Shown in pieces: positions 10,371 to 18,409 of a stretch of 64,000 nt of DNA. Every line of letters begins with the position of its first letter. Positions within the stretch are counted from its first letter, which is position 1. Below the pieces are notes generated by a model that was not told where the DNA came from, ran no database searches, and was given only the letters and a program-made list of their open reading frames with translations. The DNA is from Mangrovivirga halotolerans (GTDB lineage Bacteria; Bacteroidota; Bacteroidia; Cytophagales; Cyclobacteriaceae): assembly GCF_026241165.1 (NCBI RefSeq), contig NZ_JAPFQN010000003.1, positions 248,001-312,000 on the forward strand. The letters run 5' to 3'. The translations under genes and the position numbers were made by a program.

Positions 10371-10784
10371 ATGTTATCACATTTAGTTTATTTAAGCAAA
10401 AGAACACCTAATTGTACCAATGAGGAAATTGATAAAATCCTTCAATCCTGTAATAAAAATAATAAGGAATTTGACCTTACTGGGGTATTATTATATTCTG
10501 ATAAGCAATTTGTACAGTATTTAGAGGGAGAGTACAATGAAATATTTGGATTATATGATAAGATTAAAGATGATCCAAGACATAATCAAATTGTTCTAAT
10601 TACAAGTGGACCAATAGAAAACAGGGCTTTTCCAAGTTGGCAAATGGGAGCTAAAAAGATGGACTTTGATTCTATAGAGTTTCAAACTTATATGTCTCCT
10701 AGTGAACAAGCAGACTTTAAAAAAATATTGGAAGGGCAGGAGAATAATAATGCCCTTACTTTAGTTAAAAAATTCTTTAAGTAA
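10371..10784 (+). CDS. BLUF-domain blue-light receptor (FAD-binding), stand-alone
   Basis: A 137-residue protein made of one BLUF domain. The photocycle residues match those of the cyanobacterial PixD type with an offset of one: Tyr7 (LVYLSKR), Asn31, Gln49 (FVQYLEGE), Trp90 and Met92 (FPSWQMG). It should bind FAD and change its hydrogen-bond network under blue light. There is no output domain, so it must act on a partner protein. The 222 bases between cheR and this gene hold no supported gene, terminator or clear promoter, so it may be co-transcribed with the chemotaxis operon. Light-controlled motility is the inferred role. Confidence 0.93.
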   Translation: MLSHLVYLSKRTPNCTNEEIDKILQSCNKNNKEFDLTGVLLYSDKQFVQYLEGEYNEIFGLYDKIKDDPRHNQIVLITSGPIENRAFPSWQMGAKKMDFDSIEFQTYMSPSEQADFKKILEGQENNNALTLVKKFFK

Positions 10785-10931
10785 TATTAATTATTTTTCT
10801 GGTAGCTTACTTAAAAGATGATTATTCCCTTTATCAGATTTGTGTTATTTAATTCATGTAATTTCTAACATAATCTGGTAAAGGCTTATTGTCAAATTAC
10901 ATCATACCTTAGTAATAAAGCAACAAATATT

Positions 10932-11654
10932 TCAGCTTATTACATGCTTCAGACTGTGATCAAAACCATATTCATTGCCTGTTTTAAATAAGTGGGAAAT
11001 AGCCGCTAAATGCCCAAACATAAATGAAGGAGTAATAAAACCAAAAAGCCAGACATAAGGGAAATATAATATGCCACTGGCAGATTGCTTATATATAAAG
11101 GTCTGGAAAGGAGAGGGCAGAGCAAAAAGGACTACGACAAATAATTGGATCAGGGAATAAAGAGCAAGGATATTCCATAAGATCATCATATAAATACTAA
11201 GTGTTTTTTTCTGATAACCATAATAAAATATTGCTGGTGCACTTAATCCTGCCAAAATATCAAAATTTAACCCCAGAAACGTTATTGACTGCGGTACCAA
11301 TTTATAGAAATACAATCCTGCCAGAATAAATGCTATGGGTAATCTTAAAGATTGCATTAACGTCAGCCATTTTAACTCGAAACCTTTAAGCATTTTTTTT
11401 CCTCTCGGTGTAAATAAATAAATACAAATGGGTACAAACGGGGGTAAGAATAAGAAAAGAATATGAAAGGTGAGCTTTTTTATTGAATCGATATAAAATT
11501 CATAATAGCCCGCTATTCCCTGCATAAAAAGACCGAAAATAAGACTTGCCAGGATAAGTTTATTACCCTTCGAGGTTTTGTACAAAAATAGTAGTACTGC
11601 TGTTGTTATTGCAATAAATGATATATTGAATGCTATTGGTAATTTATCGATCAT
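10932..11654 (-). CDS. Multi-pass membrane protein of unknown function
   Basis: I do not recognise this 240-residue protein. It has about seven predicted membrane segments, a short charged loop after the third (TPRGKKMLKG), and a His in the last loop (MFGHLAAISHLF). No catalytic motif is apparent. It is a single gene, convergent with the BLUF gene and divergent from the CaCA exchanger; the 105-base gap on its upstream side holds a weak promoter-like pair on the minus strand (TTG, 17 bases, GAATTTTG). Confidence 0.8.
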   Translation of the reverse strand: MIDKLPIAFNISFIAITTAVLLFLYKTSKGNKLILASLIFGLFMQGIAGYYEFYIDSIKKLTFHILFLFLPPFVPICIYLFTPRGKKMLKGFELKWLTLMQSLRLPIAFILAGLYFYKLVPQSITFLGLNFDILAGLSAPAIFYYGYQKKTLSIYMMILWNILALYSLIQLFVVVLFALPSPFQTFIYKQSASGILYFPYVWLFGFITPSFMFGHLAAISHLFKTGNEYGFDHSLKHVIS

Positions 11655-11759
11655 ATAAATAGCACTTTATCTTTAAAATAATTTAGTTAAATTAACGAGT
11701 AATTCAAAATTCGAGAGATCATTCAGAAACAATTAAGTAATCAGCATATTTTTTAACCT

Positions 11760-12782
11760 ATGGAGCTAGTCCTGTATATATTTATAATTCTTATCTCATC
11801 ATTTATAGTTTATAAGGGTGGATCTATGCTGGAAAATGCTTCTGAAATTCTCGCAAATCATTATGATCTTCCCTCTGTTGTTAAAGGAAGTTTGATTATG
11901 GCCGTAGGATCAAGTTTTCCGGAACTTTCTGCTGTTTTGGTATCGACAATATTGCATGGTAAATTTGATTTGGGCGTATCAGCAATAGTGGGGAGTGCTA
12001 TTTTTAATATTATGGTAATTCCGGGTGTTGCATCTGCACTTTATGGCCCACAAAAAGCAGATCATAGCCTGGTTTATAAAGATTCACAATTTTATCTGAC
12101 ATCGATTGTTGCTTTGTTACTTACCTTTTCCCTTGGAGCTATCTATTATCCTGTTGCAGATACGGAAAATATTATAGGAAATGTCAATAGGGAGCTAGCC
12201 CTTATTCCTTTTTTATTATATGGGCTTTATGTATATCTCCAGTTTGTAGATACTAAAGAGCATAGAGAAAAAAGTAATGGTGAGAATAAAGAGAGGCATA
12301 ATAGTATAGGTAAAGTCTGGCTAAAGCTGGTAATAAGCCTTGTACTTATTTTAGTTAGTGTTGAAGGACTTGTTAGAGGAGCTTTGTTTCTAGGAGAGTT
12401 TTTTAATACTCCTGATTTTTTCTGGGGTATAACCGTTATTGCAGCTGCCACTAGTGTTCCGGATGCTGTAGTAAGTATAAAAGCTGCACAAAAGGGAGAT
12501 GGCACAGCTGGATTATCAAATGTTTTAGGAAGTAATATTTTTGACTTACTGGTGGCTGTACCGGCAGGAGTATTGATAGCAGGGACAGCATCTGTTAATA
12601 TTACAATAGCAGTACCAATGATGTTGTTTTTAACCATTGCTACTATAGCCTTTTTTACCCTGTTGCGTTATAATCTAGTGCTTTCCAGAGCAGAAGGCAT
12701 AGGGATGCTTATCGGCTACTTTTTATTTGTGATTTGGATGTTACTGGAGTCTTTTGATGTAATTTCTATAGTTCTCAAATAA
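11760..12782 (+). CDS. CaCA-family sodium/calcium (cation) exchanger
   Basis: A 340-residue inner-membrane antiporter with about ten helices in two inverted halves. The alpha-1 repeat has GSSFPELSAVL (50-60) and GSAIFNI, and the alpha-2 repeat has AAATSVPDAVVS and GSNIFDLL, which carry the acidic ion-coordinating residues. A hydrophilic, charged loop (about residues 162-176) separates the halves. The length suits the YrbG-like bacterial branch. It probably exports Ca2+ in exchange for Na+ or H+, though the ion cannot be fixed from sequence. Its stop is 2 bases from the stop of the convergent small gene. Confidence 0.92.
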   Translation: MELVLYIFIILISSFIVYKGGSMLENASEILANHYDLPSVVKGSLIMAVGSSFPELSAVLVSTILHGKFDLGVSAIVGSAIFNIMVIPGVASALYGPQKADHSLVYKDSQFYLTSIVALLLTFSLGAIYYPVADTENIIGNVNRELALIPFLLYGLYVYLQFVDTKEHREKSNGENKERHNSIGKVWLKLVISLVLILVSVEGLVRGALFLGEFFNTPDFFWGITVIAAATSVPDAVVSIKAAQKGDGTAGLSNVLGSNIFDLLVAVPAGVLIAGTASVNITIAVPMMLFLTIATIAFFTLLRYNLVLSRAEGIGMLIGYFLFVIWMLLESFDVISIVLK

Positions 12783-12784
12783 AA

Positions 12785-13033
12785 TCAATCACTATACTGG
12801 TTATTGCTCCAATCCATTAATTGAGAGTTAATATCAATTTTTTCTTTTGAGACTGATCCTGTATCTACATTCTCTGAATAGATCAAAGATTTATCTGTCC
12901 ATGTAATTGCCTTGACTCTTGAGCGAAAAAGATCTTCATCCCCATTAAAATATTTTAAAATGAGATTTGTTTTGTCTTCACAGGCTAAACGACCTTTTTC
13001 TCCATTTTTTAAAATGACGTTGAAATACTTCAT
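12785..13033 (-). CDS. Small hypothetical protein (82 residues)
   Basis: I do not recognise this family. The protein is acidic and soluble, with no signal peptide or membrane helix; it starts MKYFNVILKNGEKGRL and contains KAITWTDKSLIYSE. The start at 13033 is the first in-frame ATG. It lies downstream of the gasdermin-like gene on the same strand, but 171 bases separate them, so a shared transcript is possible and not shown. It is not a protease by any visible motif. Confidence 0.6.
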   Translation of the reverse strand: MKYFNVILKNGEKGRLACEDKTNLILKYFNGDEDLFRSRVKAITWTDKSLIYSENVDTGSVSKEKIDINSQLMDWSNNQYSD

Positions 13034-13204
13034 ATCTCTATCGTTTTAAAGTGACAGGATATATAAGTTATAACATTATCTTGAAATTATGTAATTAATT
13101 ATTAAAATATTTTTAATTAGCTATTCGTAATATTTACATGGATTGATAGGCTAATAACGGAAACATTTCCAACTCAGGTAAAATAATTATGTGCTTCAGG
13201 CATT

Positions 13205-13906
13205 TTAAAAGAAAGACCGGTTATCAGTAATTAATTTAATATCACTGTATTCTCCTTTATCAAAATCCAGCCTGTTGGCTTTAACTGCAATCGGGAAAGC
13301 AGCATTTCCTTCAGAGTACATTTCCATCACATTATCACTGGTCTTTTGAAAAGATGCATTTCCTTCAGCCATATCAGCCAATTCCCCGGTAATACTGCTA
13401 TCTATTTCTTTGTTGGTTACAATTGTTGCTTTCAGGTCTTTTGCAGACAAAACACCGGTAATAATCAATATGTTGTTTCTGTTAGCATTTCTAATCAGTT
13501 CAGGATTGGGGTGTTGAAAGTCAGCCATAGAAAAGAACCTGGAAATTATTCCTGAAGGAATTGTAAGTGTTTTGCTTTTTCCATAACTGATTGAAACTGA
13601 AGATCCACTCTTGAATTTATTTGACAAAGAAAGATTTCCTAATCCAAGGGAAACCAATAACTGCTCAAGAACCGTTATGCCAATATTGAATTTATATTGT
13701 TGTTGTTGATTATAATTGACTCTTAGCGCCTGGTCTTCGATTATTTCTATTTCGGTGTCCGATTTAAAAGCATGCTTTACATTTTCGTAATATAATTCAG
13801 GGACATCAAAAGTCTTTTTTAGCCATAATTGAAGAGGTTTATGATTACGAATCGGGCTATCGATAAGATCATAGCCAACATCCCGAAGGTCATTTTTTAG
13901 GTTCAT
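13205..13906 (-). CDS. Gasdermin-like protein (candidate bacterial pore-forming protein)
   Basis: A 233-residue soluble protein without signal peptide. Its layout recalls bacterial gasdermins from memory of that family: an N-terminal LRDVGYDLIDSP...HKPLQLW segment (compare GY...P...PL), a glycine-rich central stretch (ITVLEQLLVSLGLGNLSLS) ahead of a beta strand with small residues (SGSSVSISYGKS), NNILIITGVLSAKDL (compare the yvvts.l.s..f strand), and a last strand FPIAVKANRLDFDKGEY. Differences: no cysteine at all, so the palmitoylated N-terminal Cys of described members is missing; almost no inhibitory C-terminal tail; and no protease gene adjacent. The match is a pattern judgement, not an alignment. 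It may instead be an unrelated Bacteroidota protein. Confidence 0.45.
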   Translation of the reverse strand: MNLKNDLRDVGYDLIDSPIRNHKPLQLWLKKTFDVPELYYENVKHAFKSDTEIEIIEDQALRVNYNQQQQYKFNIGITVLEQLLVSLGLGNLSLSNKFKSGSSVSISYGKSKTLTIPSGIISRFFSMADFQHPNPELIRNANRNNILIITGVLSAKDLKATIVTNKEIDSSITGELADMAEGNASFQKTSDNVMEMYSEGNAAFPIAVKANRLDFDKGEYSDIKLITDNRSFF

Positions 13907-14024
13907 AGATAAACAGATTTAGGTAATTGATTGTATAATTAAAAATACAATTTTTTTAAAAAATTAAGCTGTATTTATAATTATTTACCAGGAAAGTTTT
14001 AGAGTTTATTTAACCTGGCTCATT

Positions 14025-14055
14025 ATTAATTGATCAAACCATTAGATCAATTAAT
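14025..14055. repeat. 11-base perfect inverted repeat
   Basis: ATTAATTGATC at 14025-14035 pairs with GATCAATTAAT at 14045-14055 across a 9-base loop. It lies 59 bases past the end of the MORN-repeat gene and ahead of the gasdermin-like gene on the minus strand. There is no following T run, so it could be a processing stem, a weak terminator or a protein-binding site. Confidence 0.5.
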
Positions 14056-14113
14056 ATCATTCTCAAAAGATCTATTGTTTATCTTTAGCTATGTCACAAA
14101 TCTGAGTCTGGGA

Positions 14114-14845
14114 TTAGTTATTAAGCTTTTCTTTGGTGATTATTTTTCCCTCTTTGTAAATAATTTTCTTTTTAGGATTTCCATTTAAATCATACTTGAT
14201 TGTCTCACCCGATTTAATGCCTTTCTTATAACTAATCATTTCCACGAGAGAGCCATCGTTGAAATAATAAATGAATTTGCCGTCTAATTTACCAAAATGA
14301 AAATCAGCAGTAAAAAATAAATAACCATTTCTGGTATATCTTGTCCATTGACCGTGTTTGGATTTGTTATCTATGGTAAACCCTTCTTCTTTAATATTTC
14401 CATTACTAAAAAAGACTTTTTCATATTTTAATCTTGATTTGATAGAATCTGGAAAATTGTTATCAACCTTATCTAGCGGATCAAGGGTTTCAAATGGGTC
14501 ATATATTACCTCCAGGGATATATCGCCATTTTTTTTGTAATAGAAATGAGAACCAACTTCATTACCTTGTTCTTCATTATTTAAAAAATATTCCAACATA
14601 TTGGTTCCTTTCGGAGGAGATTGATATTGACCTTTCTCAAATATTGTACCCGAGGCCATATGGTATGATACTTCTAATACAGAATCTTTTATTTCATAGT
14701 GCAGATAATATTTTGCATTATCAGGGTCGCTATGAACCCAGTCTTTGTCAAAATATATTCTATTATCATCCTGTGCAGGAATAGAAATACAAATGAATGT
14801 AAGAATAAAAAAAATAAACTTTCTAAATTTTCCCCTCGTTATCAC
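14114..14845 (-). CDS. Exported MORN-repeat protein, copy 2 of a tandem pair
   Basis: A 243-residue protein with an N-terminal signal peptide (FIFFILTFICISIPAQ). The C-terminal half holds MORN_2-type repeats (NGNIKEEGFTIDN, SKHGQWTRYTRNGYL, GKLDGKFIYYFNDG, KGIKSGETIKYDLNG), the pattern often labelled YwqK-like. It is a paralogue of the gene upstream: both share a Dxx(M/V)..KYDN(F/L)PDS segment in the middle and end in a similar KK(K)IYK...KEK pattern. Its start is 4 bases after the upstream stop, so they form an operon. The YwqK name does not establish an antitoxin role; location outside the cytoplasm makes that unlikely. Confidence 0.85.
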   Translation of the reverse strand: MITRGKFRKFIFFILTFICISIPAQDDNRIYFDKDWVHSDPDNAKYYLHYEIKDSVLEVSYHMASGTIFEKGQYQSPPKGTNMLEYFLNNEEQGNEVGSHFYYKKNGDISLEVIYDPFETLDPLDKVDNNFPDSIKSRLKYEKVFFSNGNIKEEGFTIDNKSKHGQWTRYTRNGYLFFTADFHFGKLDGKFIYYFNDGSLVEMISYKKGIKSGETIKYDLNGNPKKKIIYKEGKIITKEKLNN

Positions 14846-14849
14846 GCCT

Positions 14850-15572
14850 TTAATATTTTTCAGTTGATATTACCTTATCATTTTTATAGATTTTCTTTTT
14901 TTTCAGTTTTCCATAGTTTGAATACTGATTATTTTCTCCTGTCCTTTTTCCGTTTATATAGATGCAGGTTTCTTCAATTATTCCATTGATGTAAAAATAT
15001 TTTTGTTTACCATCTAATAGTCCGTTTTTATATTTATTTATAGCATAATATTTACCGTTAGCATAGTATTCAAACCATATTCCATGTTTTAGTGATTCAT
15101 CTATGTAAAAACCATCAAATTCTTTTGATCCGTCTTTATAATAAATTTTTTCAAAAGTAAGTTTGGCGAAGAGTGAATCGGGCAGGTTATCTACTTTATA
15201 TTTACTAAAGAAATCCTTAGTTAAATAATATTGGGGATTATAACAGGTCATACTAGTTCGGATTCCATTTTTATCATACCAGGTGAATTCTCCTGTTTCC
15301 ATCCCAGTGTCAGAATTACTATTAAAAAAATCAAGTATAGACTGGCTGTTTTCAGGAAGTTTATACTGACCTGTCATTTGGGTAGAGCCGTTTTCATAAT
15401 AGTCGGTAACTTTTACTACAGAATCCTTAACTGAAAAAAGACGATAGAATTTCATCTTTTTTTTAGATTGAACAGGTTCCCACTTTTTATTATAAAAAAT
15501 AGTGTCTTGTGATTGACTTTTTGCAGGTATACAAAAAATCATAAACATCATAAAAATAAAACTTCGCTGCAT
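14850..15572 (-). CDS. Exported MORN-repeat protein, copy 1 of a tandem pair
   Basis: A 240-residue protein with a signal peptide (FIFMMFMIFCIPAKSQSQ) and a series of MORN_2-type repeats (YYENGSTQMTGQYKLPEN, SLKHGIWFEYYANGKYY, NGLLDGKQKYFYINGI, NGKRTGENNQYSNYG). Such beta-hairpin repeats are widespread in exported Bacteroidota proteins of unknown function. It is the first gene of a two-gene operon with its paralogue. No lipobox Cys is seen, so it is probably periplasmic or secreted. Confidence 0.85.
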   Translation of the reverse strand: MQRSFIFMMFMIFCIPAKSQSQDTIFYNKKWEPVQSKKKMKFYRLFSVKDSVVKVTDYYENGSTQMTGQYKLPENSQSILDFFNSNSDTGMETGEFTWYDKNGIRTSMTCYNPQYYLTKDFFSKYKVDNLPDSLFAKLTFEKIYYKDGSKEFDGFYIDESLKHGIWFEYYANGKYYAINKYKNGLLDGKQKYFYINGIIEETCIYINGKRTGENNQYSNYGKLKKKKIYKNDKVISTEKY

Positions 15573-15611
15573 TTTGATAAACCCTTCTTACCTCTATTGG
15601 TTGTTTCTTTG

Positions 15612-15651
15612 TTTTAAGAAAAATTCGAAATTAATTGAATTTTTCTTAAAA
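15612..15651 (-). terminator. 15-base inverted repeat, probable terminator of the broken gene upstream
   Basis: TTTTAAGAAAAATTC at 15612-15626 pairs perfectly with 15637-15651 around a 10-base loop. It follows the stop of the 15660-15927 remnant on the minus strand and ends in TTTT-type arms. It lies 40 bases before the MORN operon start, so it could also affect that leader. Confidence 0.55.
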
Positions 15652-15659
15652 GTAAAGAA

Positions 15660-15927
15660 TTAATATTTCAAAGCTTTACCCGATGACAAGAGCAATTTGG
15701 CTTCTTTCCAGGTGGGAAGTTTATCAGTCTCTATTGTAATAGTACGGATTTCTCTGGCAATATTCTTGTTGTTTTTCATGGCATTCAGGTGCGAGCCATT
15801 TTTAGCAAAACCTCTCATATCACTTTCTTTTTCCCATTGTGTCATGGTATAATGAAAGATCCACAATCCGGTGATTTATATTGTTTACATCAGGTAGTTT
15901 TAATTGCTTAATAATTTTCATTGCCAT
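15660..15927 (-). pseudogene. Broken small monooxygenase-like gene (dimeric alpha/beta barrel type)
   Basis: The readable 3' part (from a TTG at 15866) encodes WIFHYTMTQWEKESDM, GSHLNAMKNN and LPTWKEAKLLL, the C-terminal half of a small antibiotic-biosynthesis-monooxygenase-like protein of roughly 105 residues. No ATG precedes it in frame and a stop lies at 15876-15878. In another frame, an ATG at 15927 (or 15921) begins MAMKIIKQLKLPDVNNINHR, which looks like the missing N terminus. The two parts together are about 50 bases shorter than an intact gene, so an internal deletion with frameshift is inferred. The family call rests on a short segment. Confidence 0.5.
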
Positions 15928-16056
15928 TAGAGAGAGCAAAAAAACACCGGGGATTTTTCAGGTTAATGGATGTGATGGTTGCAATCATTTAAAGCCAAAT
16001 CAAAGATATTGCTTAGTACAAAGAATGATTTTTTTAATAAAAATATGCAAAGCTCT

Positions 16057-16701
16057 TTAAATGAATACGTATTTCACCATCATTATGAAATGAAATATGC
16101 TACCGGCCATGACAAACAGATGCCAGATAAAATGACCATATTTTAATCGCTTGTCAAGCATATAGAAGATTATGCCAAAAGTATAAGCAAACCCTCCTGC
16201 AGCCAGTAACCAAAATGCAGGGGGTGGGAGAGACTCTTTAACAACATCAATATCGAAAATAATTATCCAGCCCATCACTGCGTACATTAATGTTGAGATG
16301 ACCTTGTATTTACCGGCATAAAATATTTTTAGAATAATACCGATTAAAGCCATGCTCCATAAAATAGCGAAATATATCCAGCCAGTAGTTCCGCCAATGC
16401 AAATTAATAGTACTGGAGTATAGGTTCCTGCGATAAGTAAATAGATGCCACAGTGATCCAGGATTTTAAATACATACTTAGCTTTTTTATGCCTTAATCC
16501 ATGATAAAATGACGAAAACAGATATAATAGAACCAGGCTTAATCCGTAAAATAAAGCACTGAATAAACTCCATTTCACCTCACTCTGAGCCCCAAAAACT
16601 ATTAGAACGATCATCCCACCAACAGCAGCAGCAGCAGTAATGCCGTGAGAGAGGGAATTTAATATCTCTTCAGTTTTTTTTAGCGGTTTAAGTTTTACCA
16701 C
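16057..16701 (-). CDS. Hemolysin III / PAQR-type membrane protein (TrhA-like)
   Basis: A 214-residue protein with seven predicted helices and the conserved metal-binding pattern of the family: SSFYHGLRHK, LDHCGIYLLIAGTYTP, and HFIWHLFVMAGSIFHF near the C terminus. Members are inner-membrane proteins related to eukaryotic PAQR receptors; in bacteria they are linked to membrane energetics and lipid homeostasis, and the haemolysin name is historical. It stands alone on the minus strand. Confidence 0.93.
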   Translation of the reverse strand: MVKLKPLKKTEEILNSLSHGITAAAAVGGMIVLIVFGAQSEVKWSLFSALFYGLSLVLLYLFSSFYHGLRHKKAKYVFKILDHCGIYLLIAGTYTPVLLICIGGTTGWIYFAILWSMALIGIILKIFYAGKYKVISTLMYAVMGWIIIFDIDVVKESLPPPAFWLLAAGGFAYTFGIIFYMLDKRLKYGHFIWHLFVMAGSIFHFIMMVKYVFI

Positions 16702-16802
16702 GATTTTAGTCCTTTATAATTTTTGTGTAAAAATAGGTTGGGATAATGAACTCACCACAGTTTTTAACCTAAATAAAATCAATTGGATCGTTTAAAAGGA
16801 CA

Positions 16803-16830
16803 TAAAAAAAACACCCGTTACAGGGTGTCA
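16803..16830 (-). terminator. Rho-independent terminator
   Basis: On the minus strand, ACACCC and GGGTGT pair around TGTAAC (16811-16828) and are followed by a run of seven or more T. It lies about 30 bases past the stop of the SpoIIAA-like gene. Confidence 0.85.
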
Positions 16831-16857
16831 GATTTTAGTAATAAATTATTGTTTTAA

Positions 16858-17214
16858 TCAATTTGAATTATCAATCCATTCCTTTGCTTTAGCAGCATTT
16901 TCTTCATCGAAATATTTGACATCTGCACTGGTAAAAGGTTTTAAAGCATCTGCCATTAACTCCTGCCACTTCTTTTCTCCAACAACGGCAACTTTATTTA
17001 ATTTGTCTGCATTTTCAAAGTCAAATTTAATATCGCGCCAAAAGGCATGGGGTGCCCATCCTTTGAAATTCTTCATGCGGAAATACCAGCTGATCTGTCC
17101 GTATTCCTCGATCTTTTGTTTGACTAATGGCAGCATTCTGTCATAATCTTTATCATCCAGTTTTTCACTTGCCACCATATAAATATTATGCTCTTCTGCC
17201 TTAATATCTATCAT
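16858..17214 (-). CDS. SpoIIAA-like STAS/SEC14-fold protein
   Basis: A 118-residue soluble protein of the SpoIIAA-like family (formerly DUF3478). Typical marks are the KIEEYGQISWYFRMKNF strand, GWAPHAFWRDIKFDF, KVAVVGEKKWQELMADALKPF, and the C-terminal KYFDEENAAKAKEWI. Members have a lipid-binding-like fold and no proven role; they are often found near membrane or stress genes. It is a single-gene unit ended by a strong terminator. Confidence 0.9.
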   Translation of the reverse strand: MIDIKAEEHNIYMVASEKLDDKDYDRMLPLVKQKIEEYGQISWYFRMKNFKGWAPHAFWRDIKFDFENADKLNKVAVVGEKKWQELMADALKPFTSADVKYFDEENAAKAKEWIDNSN

Positions 17215-17326
17215 TGTTTATTGATTTTGGTTTCAATTGGATTTTAATAAAATTAAGGATTGATTATGATTTAAGCACATAATAAAGTGATTGGTTCCAG
17301 GAAAATCAAAGCCTAAGAAATGAAAC

Positions 17327-18322
17327 TCACAGTGCTAATTCAACATAAATGCCAAAATGATCTGAACTCGTTTTAGGTAATCTTTCGATTTTGTTTAGCA
17401 TAAATTCTTTAGTTACAAAAACATGATCTAGAGGCCATCTTGTTAAAAAATTATGTGCGTTGAAGCTGTTGTAAAAACCTCTGCCAATCCGTACATCCAA
17501 AAGCTTATCATTGGTGCCAGTAAGACCATCTGTATAAGACCAGACCACATCATTTATATCTCCGGCAACGATGGTCGGTAATTCTTTATTCTCTATTTTT
17601 TCACCGAGCTTTTTCATCGCAATTTCTCGCTGTCCTTCGTTGTCCGGAAGATGCTCAAAATGTATGGGAGGAACCGGATGTATTGTATATAGCCGGATAT
17701 CTTTACCATTATCGAGTGTTATAATACTTTCAAATGAAGGTACATTTTTGTTTTGCAGATAATTGATATTGATTTTTTTAAAGGGGAATTTACTATAAAG
17801 GCTCATCCCATAGGTCAATTCATTCAGAACCTTTCTGGAATATGGATATTCTTTTTCAATAACTTTTAGTTGATCGTTCCACCATTGGTTAACTTCCATT
17901 GCAAGAAAGAGATCAGGCTCAATTTCCCTGATTTGATCTATAATCGGCTGGGCGTTCTTGTTTTTCATTTTTACATTCATCAGTACCAAACTGATTCTAT
18001 CATCTTCAACATTATCTGTCGTTGCATCAGGAACTTTCTTTGGTACAATTGGGGTGTAATGAATTAAATAGAATGATTGAATAGTCATGGTAGCCACAAA
18101 GCCAGCGATCATAAAGTAATCATATTTTCCCCAGGATCTGTTTATTAATAAAAAGATAATTAGTCCAATTAAAGCACTTAGAAAAAACTGTATGCGTGCA
18201 AAATCAAGAACTTTTAAAAATTGACTATCAATATTTCTGAGGACGGAAAGTATAGAGCCGATTGTTAGAATAATGGCAAAACAAAAGAGTATCCAATAAA
18301 AAATCTTATAGAGTTTTTTCAT
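17327..18322 (-). CDS. Membrane-anchored endonuclease/exonuclease/phosphatase (EEP) family protein
   Basis: A 331-residue protein. Three predicted membrane helices fill the first 100 residues, followed by an EEP domain on the outer face: MEVNQWW (metal-binding Glu), LYTIHPVPP, VAGDINDVVWS and the closing SSDHFGIYVEL (catalytic Asp-His). The substrate could be a phospholipid, sphingolipid or nucleic acid; the membrane anchor favours a lipid or extracellular substrate. It is a single gene on the minus strand. Confidence 0.88.
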   Translation of the reverse strand: MKKLYKIFYWILFCFAIILTIGSILSVLRNIDSQFLKVLDFARIQFFLSALIGLIIFLLINRSWGKYDYFMIAGFVATMTIQSFYLIHYTPIVPKKVPDATTDNVEDDRISLVLMNVKMKNKNAQPIIDQIREIEPDLFLAMEVNQWWNDQLKVIEKEYPYSRKVLNELTYGMSLYSKFPFKKININYLQNKNVPSFESIITLDNGKDIRLYTIHPVPPIHFEHLPDNEGQREIAMKKLGEKIENKELPTIVAGDINDVVWSYTDGLTGTNDKLLDVRIGRGFYNSFNAHNFLTRWPLDHVFVTKEFMLNKIERLPKTSSDHFGIYVELAL

Positions 18323-18409
18323 TGTTAATCGTTAATGAGGGTCGCATATTCAATCTAAAGAAATGTTTTTCTATTTAAAATCTTTTAGGGAGAATTTACT
18401 AAGTGGGAA

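Noticed and set aside
10159-10386. 75-residue open frame between cheR and the BLUF gene
   Set aside because: It has no family resemblance, a poor start and hydrophobic low-complexity content, and it runs into the BLUF start. The BLUF frame is certain.
14114-15572. YwqK-type toxin-antitoxin pair
   Set aside because: Both proteins have signal peptides and are paralogues of each other; there is no toxin. The MORN repeat alone gives the YwqK resemblance.
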